In this document: positions 25,312 through 33,566 of the stretch, piece after piece
Layout: each line of letters opens with the position of its first letter
Numbering within the stretch: the first letter of the stretch is position 1
Made by a program: the position numbers and the translations under genes
Source: Paractinoplanes atraurantiacus
Lineage (GTDB): Bacteria; Actinomycetota; Actinomycetes; Mycobacteriales; Micromonosporaceae
Length of the DNA stretch: 64,000 bases
Reading direction: 5' to 3'
Assembly (NCBI RefSeq): GCF_900215205.1
Contig: NZ_OBDY01000001.1
Location: forward strand, 242,736 to 306,735
The notes under the pieces: model-generated
What the model was told of the DNA's origin: nothing
Databases searched by the model: none
What the model saw: the letters and a program-made list of their open reading frames with translations, nothing else

Positions 25312-27746
25312 GCGGTCCTCCTCAGGCGCAGGAACGTGATCGAGTTGGCCGGGAACTCGCGGGTGAACGTGGAGCCCAGCCCGCGGACCGTCGACGTGAC
25401 CGGCTGGATGGGCTCGGCGCTGCGGGTGTTCTGCTCGCCCGGGTCGCCGGCCAGCACGGTCATCCGCCCGGTCGGGGCGACCTTGATGCCGTCCAGGCCG
25501 ACCTTCGTCAACGCCGGCTTGTCCTGCGCGTTGACGACCTTGACGATCAGATCACGACCGTCCTGGGTGATCACCTGGGCGAACGGCTCGGTGACCTTGT
25601 TGTCGTCGAAGCTTCCCCACACCTCACCGTCGCGGATCAGGGTCACCTTCGTACCCCGTACCTGAATGGTCAGGTTGTAGGTCTGCCCCGTGACCACCGA
25701 GTCCGGCCTGGTCAGCAGCTGCTCCTTGGCGTCGGCGCTGCCGGACGCCTTCTCGACCGCGCCCTGCGTGTTGTTCCAGCCGCCCAGGTTCCACCAGTAC
25801 CAGGTGTCGGAGTCCTTGATCCCGAACGGGATGAGGAAGCCCTCGGCGCCGGCGGTCTTGGTCGCCTTCAGCGTGATGTCGTAGTCGGTGGCCGTGATGT
25901 CGGTGGCCGCGGCCACCATCGTGTTGGTCGCGGCGGTGTCCGACTGCACGTACGCGCCGTCCTGCACCGCCCAGGTGCCGCGGTTGCTCAGCGACGTCCA
26001 GCCGTTCGCGTCGCCGTCGGCGAAGTCGTCGCTGAACAGCACCGTGCCGTCGGTGCCGGTGACCTTGACGTCGTCGTAGCGGGCGGCGGTGGCCCAGGTG
26101 GACAGTCCGACGCGCCCGGCGATCGGCTTGGGCTGCACGACCGCGCCGGTGACGGACGAGGGCACCACCCGGTCGCCGACGTTGTTCATGAACAGCTTCT
26201 GCGTCTGGTAGCTCGTGGTGCCCCACGACTCGTCGGCGTCGAACCAGATCAGGTCGGGCCGCCACTGCACATGGTCGATGTTGGCCAGCAGCGGCGCGTA
26301 CGACGCCATCTTGACCACGTCGGCGTTGCGCTCGAGACCGGTCATGTACGCGGCCTCGGCCAGCGAGTTGGCGAACTTGGCGTCCTGCGACGCGTACTCA
26401 CCGAGGAAGACCTTCGGTCCATTTCGGTCGTACGCGTTGTAGCGCGCGTTGTTCTGCAGGAACCAGGACGGGCTGTTGTAGTAGTGCTCGTCCACCATGT
26501 CCGATTTCGCATCCCGGTTGAGCTGCCACAACCGGTCGAAGGTGGCTCCCTGGTCGTCGGGCCCCGAGTTTCCGATAACCGTGATTTGGGGGTACGCAGC
26601 CTTGATCGCGTCCCGGAACTTCAGATAGTTCGCGAAGTACGCGTCGGGCAGGTTCTCCTCGTTGCCGACCGCGATCATGCTCAGCCCGAACGGCTTCGGG
26701 TGGCCCATCCGCGCTCGCAGCTTGCCCCACGTCGAGGTGACCGGCCCGTTGGCGAACTCGATCAGGTCGAGGGTGTCCTGGATGTGCCGCTGGAGCAGGG
26801 CCGGGTCGTCGGTGGCGCGGTTCTGGCCGCAGCCGGTGACCAGCGCCGGCACGACGGGCAGGGGAGCGGCGCCGATGTCTTCGGCGAACTGGAAGTACTC
26901 GTAGTAGCCGAGGCCGTAGCTCTGGTTGTAGCCCCAGAAGTTGGCGTTGGTGGCGCGGGTCTCGACTGGCCCGACCGTGTCCTTCCACTGATACGAGCGA
27001 GCGCGCGGATATCCGGACGCGGCGTCATATCCGTACATGCTGCCGGTGTTGACCAGGCAGCCGCCCGGAAAGCGGACGAAGCCCGGATCGAGCGCGGCGA
27101 TCTTCGTGGCCAGGTCGGTGCGCAGCCCGTGCCCCTTGAACGTCTTCCGCGGAAAGAGCGACACCATGTCCAATTTGACCGGCCCGCTGCTCTCCACTTT
27201 CAGCGTCGCCGCGTCGGTGGTCGTCGTCGCCCGGAACGATCCGCTGTACTTGGCCCAGCCGTTGGCCCCGCTACTTCGGACATTTACGATTTGCCGGGCG
27301 GCGCCGAGTGTAATGGTCAAACGTGTGGCGGCGTCGGCCCGCGCCCAAACGGAGAAGTCGTAAAAGTCGCCCAGGACGGTAGCGAAGGGCGAGCTGGTCG
27401 CACTGCCATTCAGATCGAGATATGTCCGGTTGCGCTCATTGAGTCGCGCCTCGTCGTCGGTGGCCGAGGCGGCGCCGGTGACGGTCCAGCCGGTGAGCCC
27501 GTTGTAGGCCGCGTTGTCGGCGGGGGAGAACTCGAACGACCGGTTCCGGATGAGCTCCGCGTAGAGGCCGCCGTCCGCGGCCCAGTTGATGTCCTCGAAG
27601 AAGACGCCGTACATCGAGTCACTGATCTCGGCGCCCCGGGTCGAGGCGTCGACGGTGATCGTGTAGTCGGGTGAGGCAGCCGGCGGCGCTCCCACTAGCG
27701 GTAGAGCCACCAGCGCGACAAGCGCACCGGCGAAGAGGCGCGGCAT
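25308..27746 (-). CDS. Secreted GH51 alpha-L-arabinofuranosidase with inserted lectin-like domain
   Basis: Removes arabinofuranose side chains outside the cell. Signal peptide (MPRLFAGALVALVALPLVGA), a beta-sandwich carbohydrate-binding stretch (about 65-200), then the TIM barrel with acid/base Glu363 in GNEEN and nucleophile Glu450 in LGEYAS. At about 555-705 an insert (VLFSDDFADGDANGW onward) resembles a concanavalin-like carbohydrate-binding domain between the barrel and the C-terminal beta-domain ending in NSITFLRLRRT. Length 812. The ATG at 27746 follows AGAGAGGG, a good ribosome site. First gene of a two-gene operon, controlled from the operator region at 27761-27819. Confidence 0.9.
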   Translation of the reverse strand: MPRLFAGALVALVALPLVGAPPAASPDYTITVDASTRGAEISDSMYGVFFEDINWAADGGLYAELIRNRSFEFSPADNAAYNGLTGWTVTGAASATDDEARLNERNRTYLDLNGSATSSPFATVLGDFYDFSVWARADAATRLTITLGAARQIVNVRSSGANGWAKYSGSFRATTTTDAATLKVESSGPVKLDMVSLFPRKTFKGHGLRTDLATKIAALDPGFVRFPGGCLVNTGSMYGYDAASGYPRARSYQWKDTVGPVETRATNANFWGYNQSYGLGYYEYFQFAEDIGAAPLPVVPALVTGCGQNRATDDPALLQRHIQDTLDLIEFANGPVTSTWGKLRARMGHPKPFGLSMIAVGNEENLPDAYFANYLKFRDAIKAAYPQITVIGNSGPDDQGATFDRLWQLNRDAKSDMVDEHYYNSPSWFLQNNARYNAYDRNGPKVFLGEYASQDAKFANSLAEAAYMTGLERNADVVKMASYAPLLANIDHVQWRPDLIWFDADESWGTTSYQTQKLFMNNVGDRVVPSSVTGAVVQPKPIAGRVGLSTWATAARYDDVKVTGTDGTVLFSDDFADGDANGWTSLSNRGTWAVQDGAYVQSDTAATNTMVAAATDITATDYDITLKATKTAGAEGFLIPFGIKDSDTWYWWNLGGWNNTQGAVEKASGSADAKEQLLTRPDSVVTGQTYNLTIQVRGTKVTLIRDGEVWGSFDDNKVTEPFAQVITQDGRDLIVKVVNAQDKPALTKVGLDGIKVAPTGRMTVLAGDPGEQNTRSAEPIQPVTSTVRGLGSTFTREFPANSITFLRLRRTA

Positions 27747-27760
27747 AGATGACCCTCTCT

Positions 27761-27819
27761 GTTCACGTAAACAGCACGGCACACGTAATACCTTGACGAC
27801 TATCTATGTGAACGTTAAC
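27761..27819. promoter_or_regulatory. Divergent arabinan promoter with two LacI-type operator candidates
   Basis: Two 12-base imperfect palindromes with central CG, GTTCACGTAAAC (27761-27772) and GTGAACGTTAAC (27808-27819), centres 47 bases apart. A minus-strand promoter TTCACA/TATTAC (27812-27807 and 27790-27785, 16-base spacer) overlaps the second palindrome; a plus-strand TTGACG is at 27793-27798. One repressor could control both directions. Confidence 0.5.
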
Positions 27820-27859
27820 CCTAGCGGTAACACAACCGAAATGTCAGGAGCCTCGAAGC

Positions 27860-28822
27860 ATGAGATTCAAGAGCCTCACCGCCCTCACCGCCGTGGCCGC
27901 GGTCCTCGCCGCCTCCCTCGTCGCGGCCGAGCCCGCGCTCGCCTACCCGGGCCCCGGCGTGGTCACCGGAAGCGTCAACGTCCACGACCCCGGCATGATC
28001 AAGAAGCCGGACGGCACCTACCTGATAGCCCACACCGGCAACAACATCTCGCTCAAGACGTCGACCGACCGCGCCGCGTTCCGCGACGCCGGGGTCGCGT
28101 TCCCCAACGGCGCGTCGTGGACCACGTCGTACACCGGCGGCAGCGCCAACCTGTGGGCGCCGGACGTGTCGTACCGCAACGGCCGCTATTACATGTACTA
28201 CTCGGCCTCGACCTTCGGCTCGAACCGCTCGGCGATCTTCCTGGCCACCAGCACGACCGGCGCCGCCGGCTCCTGGACCAACCAGGGCCTGGTCATCGAG
28301 TCACGCACCACCGACAACTTCAACGCGATCGACCCCAACCTGTACGTCGACTCGTCCGGCCGCTGGTGGCTGTCGTTCGGCTCGTTCTGGAGCGGCATCA
28401 AACAGGTGCAGCTGAACGCCTCCACCGGCAAGCGCCTCGACAGCACGATCCGCTCCCTGGCCGGCCGCGGCGGCGGCGCGATCGAGGCCCCGTTCCTCTT
28501 CCGGCACGGCTCGTACTACTACCTGGCCGTCTCGTTCGACCTCTGCTGCCGGGGCGCCTCGAGCACCTACCGCATCATGGTCGGCCGTTCGACGAGCCCG
28601 ACCGGCCCGTTCACCGACCGCAACGGCACCGCCATGACCAGCGGCGGCGGCACCGAGATCCTGGCCGGCCAGGGCAGCATCCACGGCCCGGGAGGCCAGT
28701 CCGTCTTCACCGACACCGACGCCGACGTCCTCGCCTACCACTACTACGCCGACAACGGCACCGCCCGCCTCGGCATCAACTTGCTGGCGTACGACTCGGC
28801 GGGCTGGCCCTACGTCTATTAG
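27860..28822 (+). CDS. Secreted endo-1,5-alpha-L-arabinanase (GH43)
   Basis: Cleaves the 1,5-arabinan backbone, releasing oligosaccharides for the two enzymes encoded divergently. Sec signal peptide with an ALA-like cleavage site near residue 29; GH43 five-bladed propeller with Asp in NVHDPGMI, Asp in AIDPNLYVD and Glu in GGAIEAPFLF. The LWAPDVSYRNGRYYMYYSAS and QGSIHGPGGQS blocks are typical of endo-arabinanases. Length 320 is a bare catalytic domain without a binding module. It is transcribed from the shared operator region 5' of it. Confidence 0.9.
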   Translation: MRFKSLTALTAVAAVLAASLVAAEPALAYPGPGVVTGSVNVHDPGMIKKPDGTYLIAHTGNNISLKTSTDRAAFRDAGVAFPNGASWTTSYTGGSANLWAPDVSYRNGRYYMYYSASTFGSNRSAIFLATSTTGAAGSWTNQGLVIESRTTDNFNAIDPNLYVDSSGRWWLSFGSFWSGIKQVQLNASTGKRLDSTIRSLAGRGGGAIEAPFLFRHGSYYYLAVSFDLCCRGASSTYRIMVGRSTSPTGPFTDRNGTAMTSGGGTEILAGQGSIHGPGGQSVFTDTDADVLAYHYYADNGTARLGINLLAYDSAGWPYVY

Positions 28823-28908
28823 TCCCCGACACGGACCCCGCCCTCCCAAAGGGGGCCCCCATCCTGCACAAAATCATCCCGTAAAACGGCAAGATCGTGC
28901 CGGCGGCC

Positions 28909-28934
28909 TGTGGACAACCCGATGCTGTGGACAA
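28909..28934 (-). other. Pair of DnaA-box-like sequences between arabinanase and mutY
   Basis: Two direct copies of TGTGGACAA (28909-28917 and 28926-28934; minus-strand reading TTGTCCACA), starts 17 bases apart, in the convergent intergenic gap. This nonamer matches the box used by high-GC actinobacteria. Confidence 0.5.
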
Positions 28935-28941
28935 GCGGCGC

Positions 28942-29832
28942 CTACAAGGTCTGTACCTCGAACGAGTCGCCGGCCAGCACGAATGACGCAGTTCCGAACG
29001 GTTCCACCAAGCCGTCCTCGACCAGGCCGGACAACGCCCGGGCCCGCTGCACCTCGTCGGTCCAGACGAGATCGAGGCGTTGCTGAGGGACCGGGCCGGT
29101 CGCGTGGCGCAGGACCTCCAGGAGCAGGCCGCGCACCTGGCGGTCCGTGCCCGCGTACGTCTGCCTCTTGCGGCTCGGGCCCTCCAGCGGCGGGGAGCCG
29201 TCCAGGCGCCAGGCGCAGACCTTCTCGAACGGGCACGACGGGCAGCGCGGGGAACGGGCCGTGCACACGATCGCGCCCAGCTCCATGAACGCGATGCTCG
29301 CCCGGGCCGCGACCGCCGGGGAAGCAGGCAGCAGCTCCTCCATCGCCGCCAGGTCGGCCGCCGTGGTGGCCGGGCCGGCGTCCGGCTTGCCCTCGACCGC
29401 TCGGGACACGACCCGGCGGACGTTCGTGTCGACGACCGGGTGGCGCTGACCGTACGCGAACGTCGCCACCGCCCGGCCCGTGTAGGTGCCGACGCCGGGC
29501 AGGGCGAGCAGCTGATCGAGATCGGACGGGACGTCCCCGCCGTGCCTTTCGACCATCGCCACCGCGCAGGCGTGCAGCCTCATCGCCCGGCGGGGGTAGC
29601 CGAGCCGGCCCCACATGCGGATCGCCTCCGACGGCGGGTCGGCGGCGAGGGCGGCCGGTGTCGGCCAGCGGGTCATCCAGGCGTGCCAGGCGGGCTCCAC
29701 CCGTACGACCGGGGTCTGCTGGAGCATCACCTCACTGACCAGCACCCCCCACGGGGTCGTGTCGGGTTGCCGCCAGGGCAGATCGCGGGCGTTGGCGTCG
29801 TACCAGGCGATGGCGTCTTCGGCGAGAGTCAT
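28942..29832 (-). CDS. mutY: A/G-specific adenine glycosylase
   Basis: Removes adenine mispaired with 8-oxoguanine. Seen: WYDANARDLPWR at the N terminus, MLQQTPV, the helix-hairpin-helix LPGVGTYTGRAV, catalytic-region VVDTNVRRV, and the [4Fe-4S] ligand pattern C-x6-C-x2-C-x5-C (CTARSPRCPSCPFEKVC). At 296 residues the C-terminal MutT-like 8-oxoG-recognition domain is much reduced compared with E. coli MutY. The ATG at 29832 is chosen because it opens directly on the conserved N terminus; 21 bases separate it from the divergent ACT gene, and both share a -10-like heptamer. Confidence 0.94.
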   Translation of the reverse strand: MTLAEDAIAWYDANARDLPWRQPDTTPWGVLVSEVMLQQTPVVRVEPAWHAWMTRWPTPAALAADPPSEAIRMWGRLGYPRRAMRLHACAVAMVERHGGDVPSDLDQLLALPGVGTYTGRAVATFAYGQRHPVVDTNVRRVVSRAVEGKPDAGPATTAADLAAMEELLPASPAVAARASIAFMELGAIVCTARSPRCPSCPFEKVCAWRLDGSPPLEGPSRKRQTYAGTDRQVRGLLLEVLRHATGPVPQQRLDLVWTDEVQRARALSGLVEDGLVEPFGTASFVLAGDSFEVQTL

Positions 29833-29841
29833 GGCAGGTCT

Positions 29842-29848
29842 TACTGTA
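29842..29848. promoter_or_regulatory. Bidirectional -10 element between mutY and the ACT gene
   Basis: TACTGTA reads TACTGT on the plus strand (6 bases before the GTG at 29854) and TACAGT on the minus strand (10 bases before the mutY ATG), so one heptamer may serve both directions. Confidence 0.45.
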
Positions 29849-29853
29849 GGTGA

Positions 29854-30357
29854 GTGCATGAGCTGGCCATCACAGTGATCGGGCCGGACCGTCCCGGCAT
29901 CGTCGCCGACGTGTCCGAGGCGCTGGCCGCGGTCGGCGCCAACCTGACCGACTCCACCATGACGCGCCTGCGCGGTCACTTCACCATGACGCTGATCTGC
30001 ACCGGTCCGGCTTCGGCCGAGGCCGAGGCCGCCCTCGGCTCACTGAAGGACGTGGTCACCCAGGTGCGTTCGGTTTCCCCCGAGTCGTACGGGGTGAAGG
30101 ACGGCGAACCGTGGGTGGTGAGCGTCCACGGTGCCGACCGGCTCGGCATAGTCGCCGCCGTGACGCGGGTCGTGGCCGCGGCCGGCGGGAACATCACCGA
30201 CCTGTCGACCCGCCTCGCCGGGACCCTGTACGTGCTGGTCGCCGAGGTCGACCTCCCGCCCGCGGCCGGCGACGAGCTGGCCCAGCAGCTGGCCGTGGCC
30301 GCCGCCGAGCTGGGCGTCGACGTGACCCTGCGCCAGGCCGAGCCGGAGATCCTGTGA
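29854..30357 (+). CDS. Double ACT-domain protein (GcvR-like)
   Basis: A cytoplasmic 167-residue protein made of two ACT domains, ligand-binding modules that usually sense amino acids. Domain 1 begins ITVIGPDRPGIVADVSEAL and domain 2 VVSVHGADRLGIVAAVTRVV; both carry the G-D/A-x-G-I-V loop. It resembles E. coli GcvR, a regulator of glycine cleavage, but no gcv gene is near, so its partner is unknown. It overlaps the deformylase gene by four bases (GTGA). The GTG start is supported by a -10 element 6 bases upstream. Confidence 0.85.
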   Translation: MHELAITVIGPDRPGIVADVSEALAAVGANLTDSTMTRLRGHFTMTLICTGPASAEAEAALGSLKDVVTQVRSVSPESYGVKDGEPWVVSVHGADRLGIVAAVTRVVAAAGGNITDLSTRLAGTLYVLVAEVDLPPAAGDELAQQLAVAAAELGVDVTLRQAEPEIL

Positions 30358-30881
30358 TCGCTTGGGCCGGCCCCGACGGCCGCGTGCTTCCCGTCGTCAC
30401 CGCCCCGGCGCCGGTGCTGGGCGCCGTCGGCGACGAGGTCGACCCGACGTCGCCGGAGGTGGTCCGGCTGGCCGCCGATCTGGTCGCCACCATGCGGGTC
30501 TCGCCGGGCTGTGTCGGGCTGGCCGCGCCGCAGGTCGGCGTCGGCGCGCAGGTCTTCTGCGTCGATGTGACCGGCCATCCGAAGGCGTCCACGGTGCATG
30601 GCGCGTTCGTCCTCTGCAACGCCAAGGTCATCGAGGCCAGCCGCTGGAAGGCCGGTCGTGAGGGCTGCATGTCGGTGCCCGATCTGACCGGCGACGTGAA
30701 GCGGGCGGGCCGGGTCGTCGTCTCCGCGATGCTGCCGGGCAGTGGCGAGCCGGTGACCGTCACGACCGACGCGTTCGAGGCGCGGGCGCTGCAACACGAG
30801 ATCGACCACTGCGACGGAAAGCTTTTTCTCGATCGGGTCGCCGGGGCGCACGCCATCTACCAGCGCAAGGTCTATCTATAA
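30354..30881 (+). CDS. def: Peptide deformylase
   Basis: Removes the formyl group from nascent proteins. The three metal-site motifs are present: GCVGLAAPQVG (family GxGLAAPQ), REGCMS (EGCLS) with the metal Cys, and QHEIDHCDG (HEXXH). Length 175 is normal. The GTG at 30354 overlaps the ACT gene stop; longer frames merely read through it. Substitution of Cys for the first variable residue in motif 1 and Met for Leu in motif 2 is seen in other actinobacterial copies and should not impair activity. Confidence 0.95.
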   Translation: MIAWAGPDGRVLPVVTAPAPVLGAVGDEVDPTSPEVVRLAADLVATMRVSPGCVGLAAPQVGVGAQVFCVDVTGHPKASTVHGAFVLCNAKVIEASRWKAGREGCMSVPDLTGDVKRAGRVVVSAMLPGSGEPVTVTTDAFEARALQHEIDHCDGKLFLDRVAGAHAIYQRKVYL

Positions 30882-30963
30882 CGACACAGCCGTGAGTCGG
30901 TGTCGCATACCCCGGCGCGTCGCGGCCTTCGTCTGTGCCGTCCGGGTTTACGGTGACCCCACT

Positions 30964-31749
30964 ATGCGATCGACGGTTGGTCCCCTTCCTTCCGCCGTCT
31001 ACTGGCGGCGTCGTGCGGTCGTGCTGGGCGCTGTCCTGCTCGGCATCATCGTGCTGTTCGTTTCCTGTTCCGGCAACGACGACAAGGGCAACCCCAAGGG
31101 CACCTCGTCGTCGCAGCTGCCGACACCGGCGCCGGCGTCCGCGCCGACCACCGAGCCGTCGTTCCTGGACGGCGCCACCGGCGGCGGCCCGTCCCTGCCG
31201 GCTCCGGGTGACGTCGAGTCGCAGCAGCCGGGCCAACAGCCGCAGCCCACCACCGCCACGGCGACCGGCCCGACGTTGCCGGCGAACACGGCGGCCAACG
31301 GCGGCCAGAACGCGAACGGCGGCCAGAACGCGAACGTCAACGCCCCGACCGACGCGACCTGCACCGACACCGAGATGTCGGTGACGCCCGTTCCGGCGCA
31401 GACGCAGCTCAAGCGGGGCAACGCCGTTCAGATAGAGCTCAAGATAAAGAACACCGGCACCCGCACCTGCTCGCGCGACGTCGGCGCCGACCCGCAGGAG
31501 CTGTACATCGACTCGGGCGCCCAGAAGTACTGGTCGTCGGACACGTGCAGCACCGCCAAGGGCAGCGACGTCCGTCAGCTGACCGCGGGCCAGGAGCTCA
31601 ACTACAAGGTGACGTGGAACGGCCGCCAGTCGAGCAGCTGCTCCGGCGGCGCCGCCTCGGGCCCGAACCCGCCGCCCGGCACGTTCGAGCTCCGCGGCCG
31701 CCTGGGCACCCTGGTCAGCCAGCCGGTGACTCTCACCATCACGTCCTAA
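30964..31749 (+). CDS. Membrane-anchored exported protein with disordered linker
   Basis: A 261-residue protein: basic N terminus (PSAVYWRRR), one hydrophobic helix (about residues 19-36) ending in a Cys, a Pro/Thr/Gln-rich linker containing a direct NGGQNAN repeat, and a C-terminal beta-sandwich-like domain (about 125-261) with five cysteines and the pattern LKRGNAVQIELKIKNTGTRTC. The layout suggests an extracytoplasmic domain on a stalk. The family resembles DUF4232-like secreted domains, but I cannot assign it firmly. A TACGGT hexamer lies 9 bases before the ATG. It abuts the next gene directly. Confidence 0.65.
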   Translation: MRSTVGPLPSAVYWRRRAVVLGAVLLGIIVLFVSCSGNDDKGNPKGTSSSQLPTPAPASAPTTEPSFLDGATGGGPSLPAPGDVESQQPGQQPQPTTATATGPTLPANTAANGGQNANGGQNANVNAPTDATCTDTEMSVTPVPAQTQLKRGNAVQIELKIKNTGTRTCSRDVGADPQELYIDSGAQKYWSSDTCSTAKGSDVRQLTAGQELNYKVTWNGRQSSSCSGGAASGPNPPPGTFELRGRLGTLVSQPVTLTITS

Positions 31750-32265
31750 GTGGTCGCAGCTCTCGAGCTGTACCTGGACGTCGACGCGACCAGACGGGTA
31801 CGGACGTTGTGGCGCGCCCTCGAGGAGGAGGGCGTGCCCACTTTGGCGTCGCTGCTGAACGACAAGCACCGCCCGCACGTCTCCCTGGCCGCCGCGCGCA
31901 CGCTGCCCCCGTCGGCCGTGGTGTCAGCCCTGTCCGACATGACGGTCGCCCGCCCGCTCACCTTGCACCTGGATTTCGTCGGCCAGTTCGTGGGCCGGGT
32001 GCTGTGGTTGGGCGTGACCCCGACGGCCGAGCTGCTGGACCACCATCGCCAGGTCCACGAGAGGCTGGCGGCGGCCGGCGTGGAGACCTGGGACCTCTAC
32101 CGCCCCGGCAAGTGGGTCCCGCACTGCACGGTCTCGATGCGCGTCCCCAACCCGGTGATGGCCCCCGCCATCCGCCGCTGCCTGGAGATGCTCCCTTTGA
32201 CGGCCACGGTCACCGGCGCCTCAGTCACCGACCACGCGAACGACATCGCCGAGCCGCTGCCCTGA
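31750..32265 (+). CDS. 2'-5' RNA ligase-like 2H phosphoesterase
   Basis: A 171-residue cytoplasmic protein with the two H-x-S/T motifs that define the 2H fold: RPHVSLA near residue 40 and VPHCTVS near 125. Members act on 2'-5' or cyclic phosphodiester bonds in RNA or nucleotides; the natural substrate is unknown. Its GTG start is immediately adjacent to the previous stop codon (TAA-GTG), suggesting a shared mRNA. It is convergent with disA, which makes cyclic di-AMP, but a functional link is only speculation. Confidence 0.8.
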   Translation: MVAALELYLDVDATRRVRTLWRALEEEGVPTLASLLNDKHRPHVSLAAARTLPPSAVVSALSDMTVARPLTLHLDFVGQFVGRVLWLGVTPTAELLDHHRQVHERLAAAGVETWDLYRPGKWVPHCTVSMRVPNPVMAPAIRRCLEMLPLTATVTGASVTDHANDIAEPLP

Positions 32266-32327
32266 CGCGACCACGCAGGCCGGCCCGCGCGGGATGGGCT
32301 CAGTCGGGAAGGGGCCCGGCGTGCCGG

Positions 32328-33515
32328 TCAGACGTAGCGTTCGAGGATTGAGGCCTCGGCCAGGCGGGAGAGGCCCTCGCGGACGCCGCGGGCTCGGGCG
32401 TCGCCCACCCCGTCGACGGCCTGGAGGTCTTCCACCGTGGCGCCCAGCAGACGCTGGAGGCTGCCGAAGTGGTCGACCAGGCGGTCGACGATCTGGGTGG
32501 GCAGGCGCGGGACCTTGGCCAGCAGGCGGAAGCCTCGGGGGGAGACCGCCGCGTCCAGCGCGTCGGAGGCGCCCGGATATCCGATGGCCTTGGCCACCGC
32601 CACCAGGTCGATCATCTCGGTGGCGGTGAGCAGGTCGAGCTCGACCAGTGCCTCGTCCAGCGTGCGGGCCTTGCGGCCGCTCGGCAGGTAGTCGCGGATG
32701 ACCAGGGTGCGGTCGGAGTCGACGCCGGCCATCAGCTCGTCGAGCTGGAGGGCCAGCAGGCGGCCGTCGGTGCCGAGCTCGACCACGTAGCCCGAGATCT
32801 CGTCGGCGATGCGGCGGACCATCTCGAGGCGCTGCACGACCGCCACGGCGTCACGCACCGTGACCAGGTCTTCGATCTCGAGCGCGGACAGGGTGCCGGA
32901 CACCTCGTCGAGGCGGAGCTTGTAGCGCTCCAGGGTCGCCAGGGCCTGGTTGGCCCGCGACAGGATGGCCGCCGAGTCGTCGAGGACGTGGCGCTGCCCG
33001 TTCACGTACAGCCCGATGATGCGCATCGACTGGCTCACCGAGATGACCGGGAAGCCGGACTGCTTGGCCACCCGCTCGGCCGTCCGGTGCCTCGTGCCGG
33101 ACTCCTCGGACGGGATGGACGGGTCGGGCATGAGGTGGACGGCGGCCCGGACGATGCGGGTGCCGTCGCTGGAGAGCACCACCGCGCCGTCCATCTTGCA
33201 CAGCTCGCGCAGGCGGGTGGCCGAGAACTCGACGTCGAGCGGGAAGCCGCCGGTGCAGATCGTCTCGACGACGGCGTCGTAGCCGAGAACGATGAGCGCG
33301 CCGGTGCGGCCGCGCAGGATGCGCTCGAGGCCGTCGCGCAGGGCCGTGCCGGGCGCCATCAGCGCCAGATTGGCGCGGAGCGGGTCGGCGGTCACCCCGC
33401 CGCCGGTGAGGCCGGTGCTGGGAGTGGTCGCCGCACGATGAGCCGCACCGTTGACGCCGGGTCGTGGCGACGGAGAGGCGGCGGCGGGCTTGGAACCATC
33501 GCGGTCGAGCGGCAC
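32328..33515 (-). CDS. disA: DNA integrity scanning protein, diadenylate cyclase
   Basis: Octameric protein that makes cyclic di-AMP from two ATP and pauses at branched DNA. The DAC domain carries DGA (residues 109-111) and RHR (142-144) motifs; a coiled helical linker (about 190-320) and a C-terminal helix-hairpin-helix domain ([36 protein letters not shown]) complete the fold. An N-terminal extension of about 40 Gly/Ala/Pro/Thr-rich residues is unlike the short Bacillus form. The GTG at 33515 is supported by TAGAAT 6 bases upstream. It lies 51 bases after radA, the usual partner. Confidence 0.96.
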   Translation of the reverse strand: MPLDRDGSKPAAASPSPRPGVNGAAHRAATTPSTGLTGGGVTADPLRANLALMAPGTALRDGLERILRGRTGALIVLGYDAVVETICTGGFPLDVEFSATRLRELCKMDGAVVLSSDGTRIVRAAVHLMPDPSIPSEESGTRHRTAERVAKQSGFPVISVSQSMRIIGLYVNGQRHVLDDSAAILSRANQALATLERYKLRLDEVSGTLSALEIEDLVTVRDAVAVVQRLEMVRRIADEISGYVVELGTDGRLLALQLDELMAGVDSDRTLVIRDYLPSGRKARTLDEALVELDLLTATEMIDLVAVAKAIGYPGASDALDAAVSPRGFRLLAKVPRLPTQIVDRLVDHFGSLQRLLGATVEDLQAVDGVGDARARGVREGLSRLAEASILERYV

Positions 33516-33521
33516 CTGTAC

Positions 33522-33527
33522 ATTCTA
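33522..33527 (-). promoter_or_regulatory. Leaderless promoter -10 element (TAGAAT) of disA
   Basis: On the minus strand TAGAAT ends 6 bases before the GTG at 33515, within the 51-base radA-disA gap, so disA may be transcribed independently of radA. Confidence 0.55.
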
Positions 33528-33566
33528 CGGACCCTCTTCCAGGTCAACGAGGCGTGGTTCGATGAA

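Noticed and set aside
29854..30357. Naming the ACT protein gcvR
   Set aside because: The double-ACT layout fits, but no glycine-cleavage gene is near and regulatory function is not visible in the sequence.
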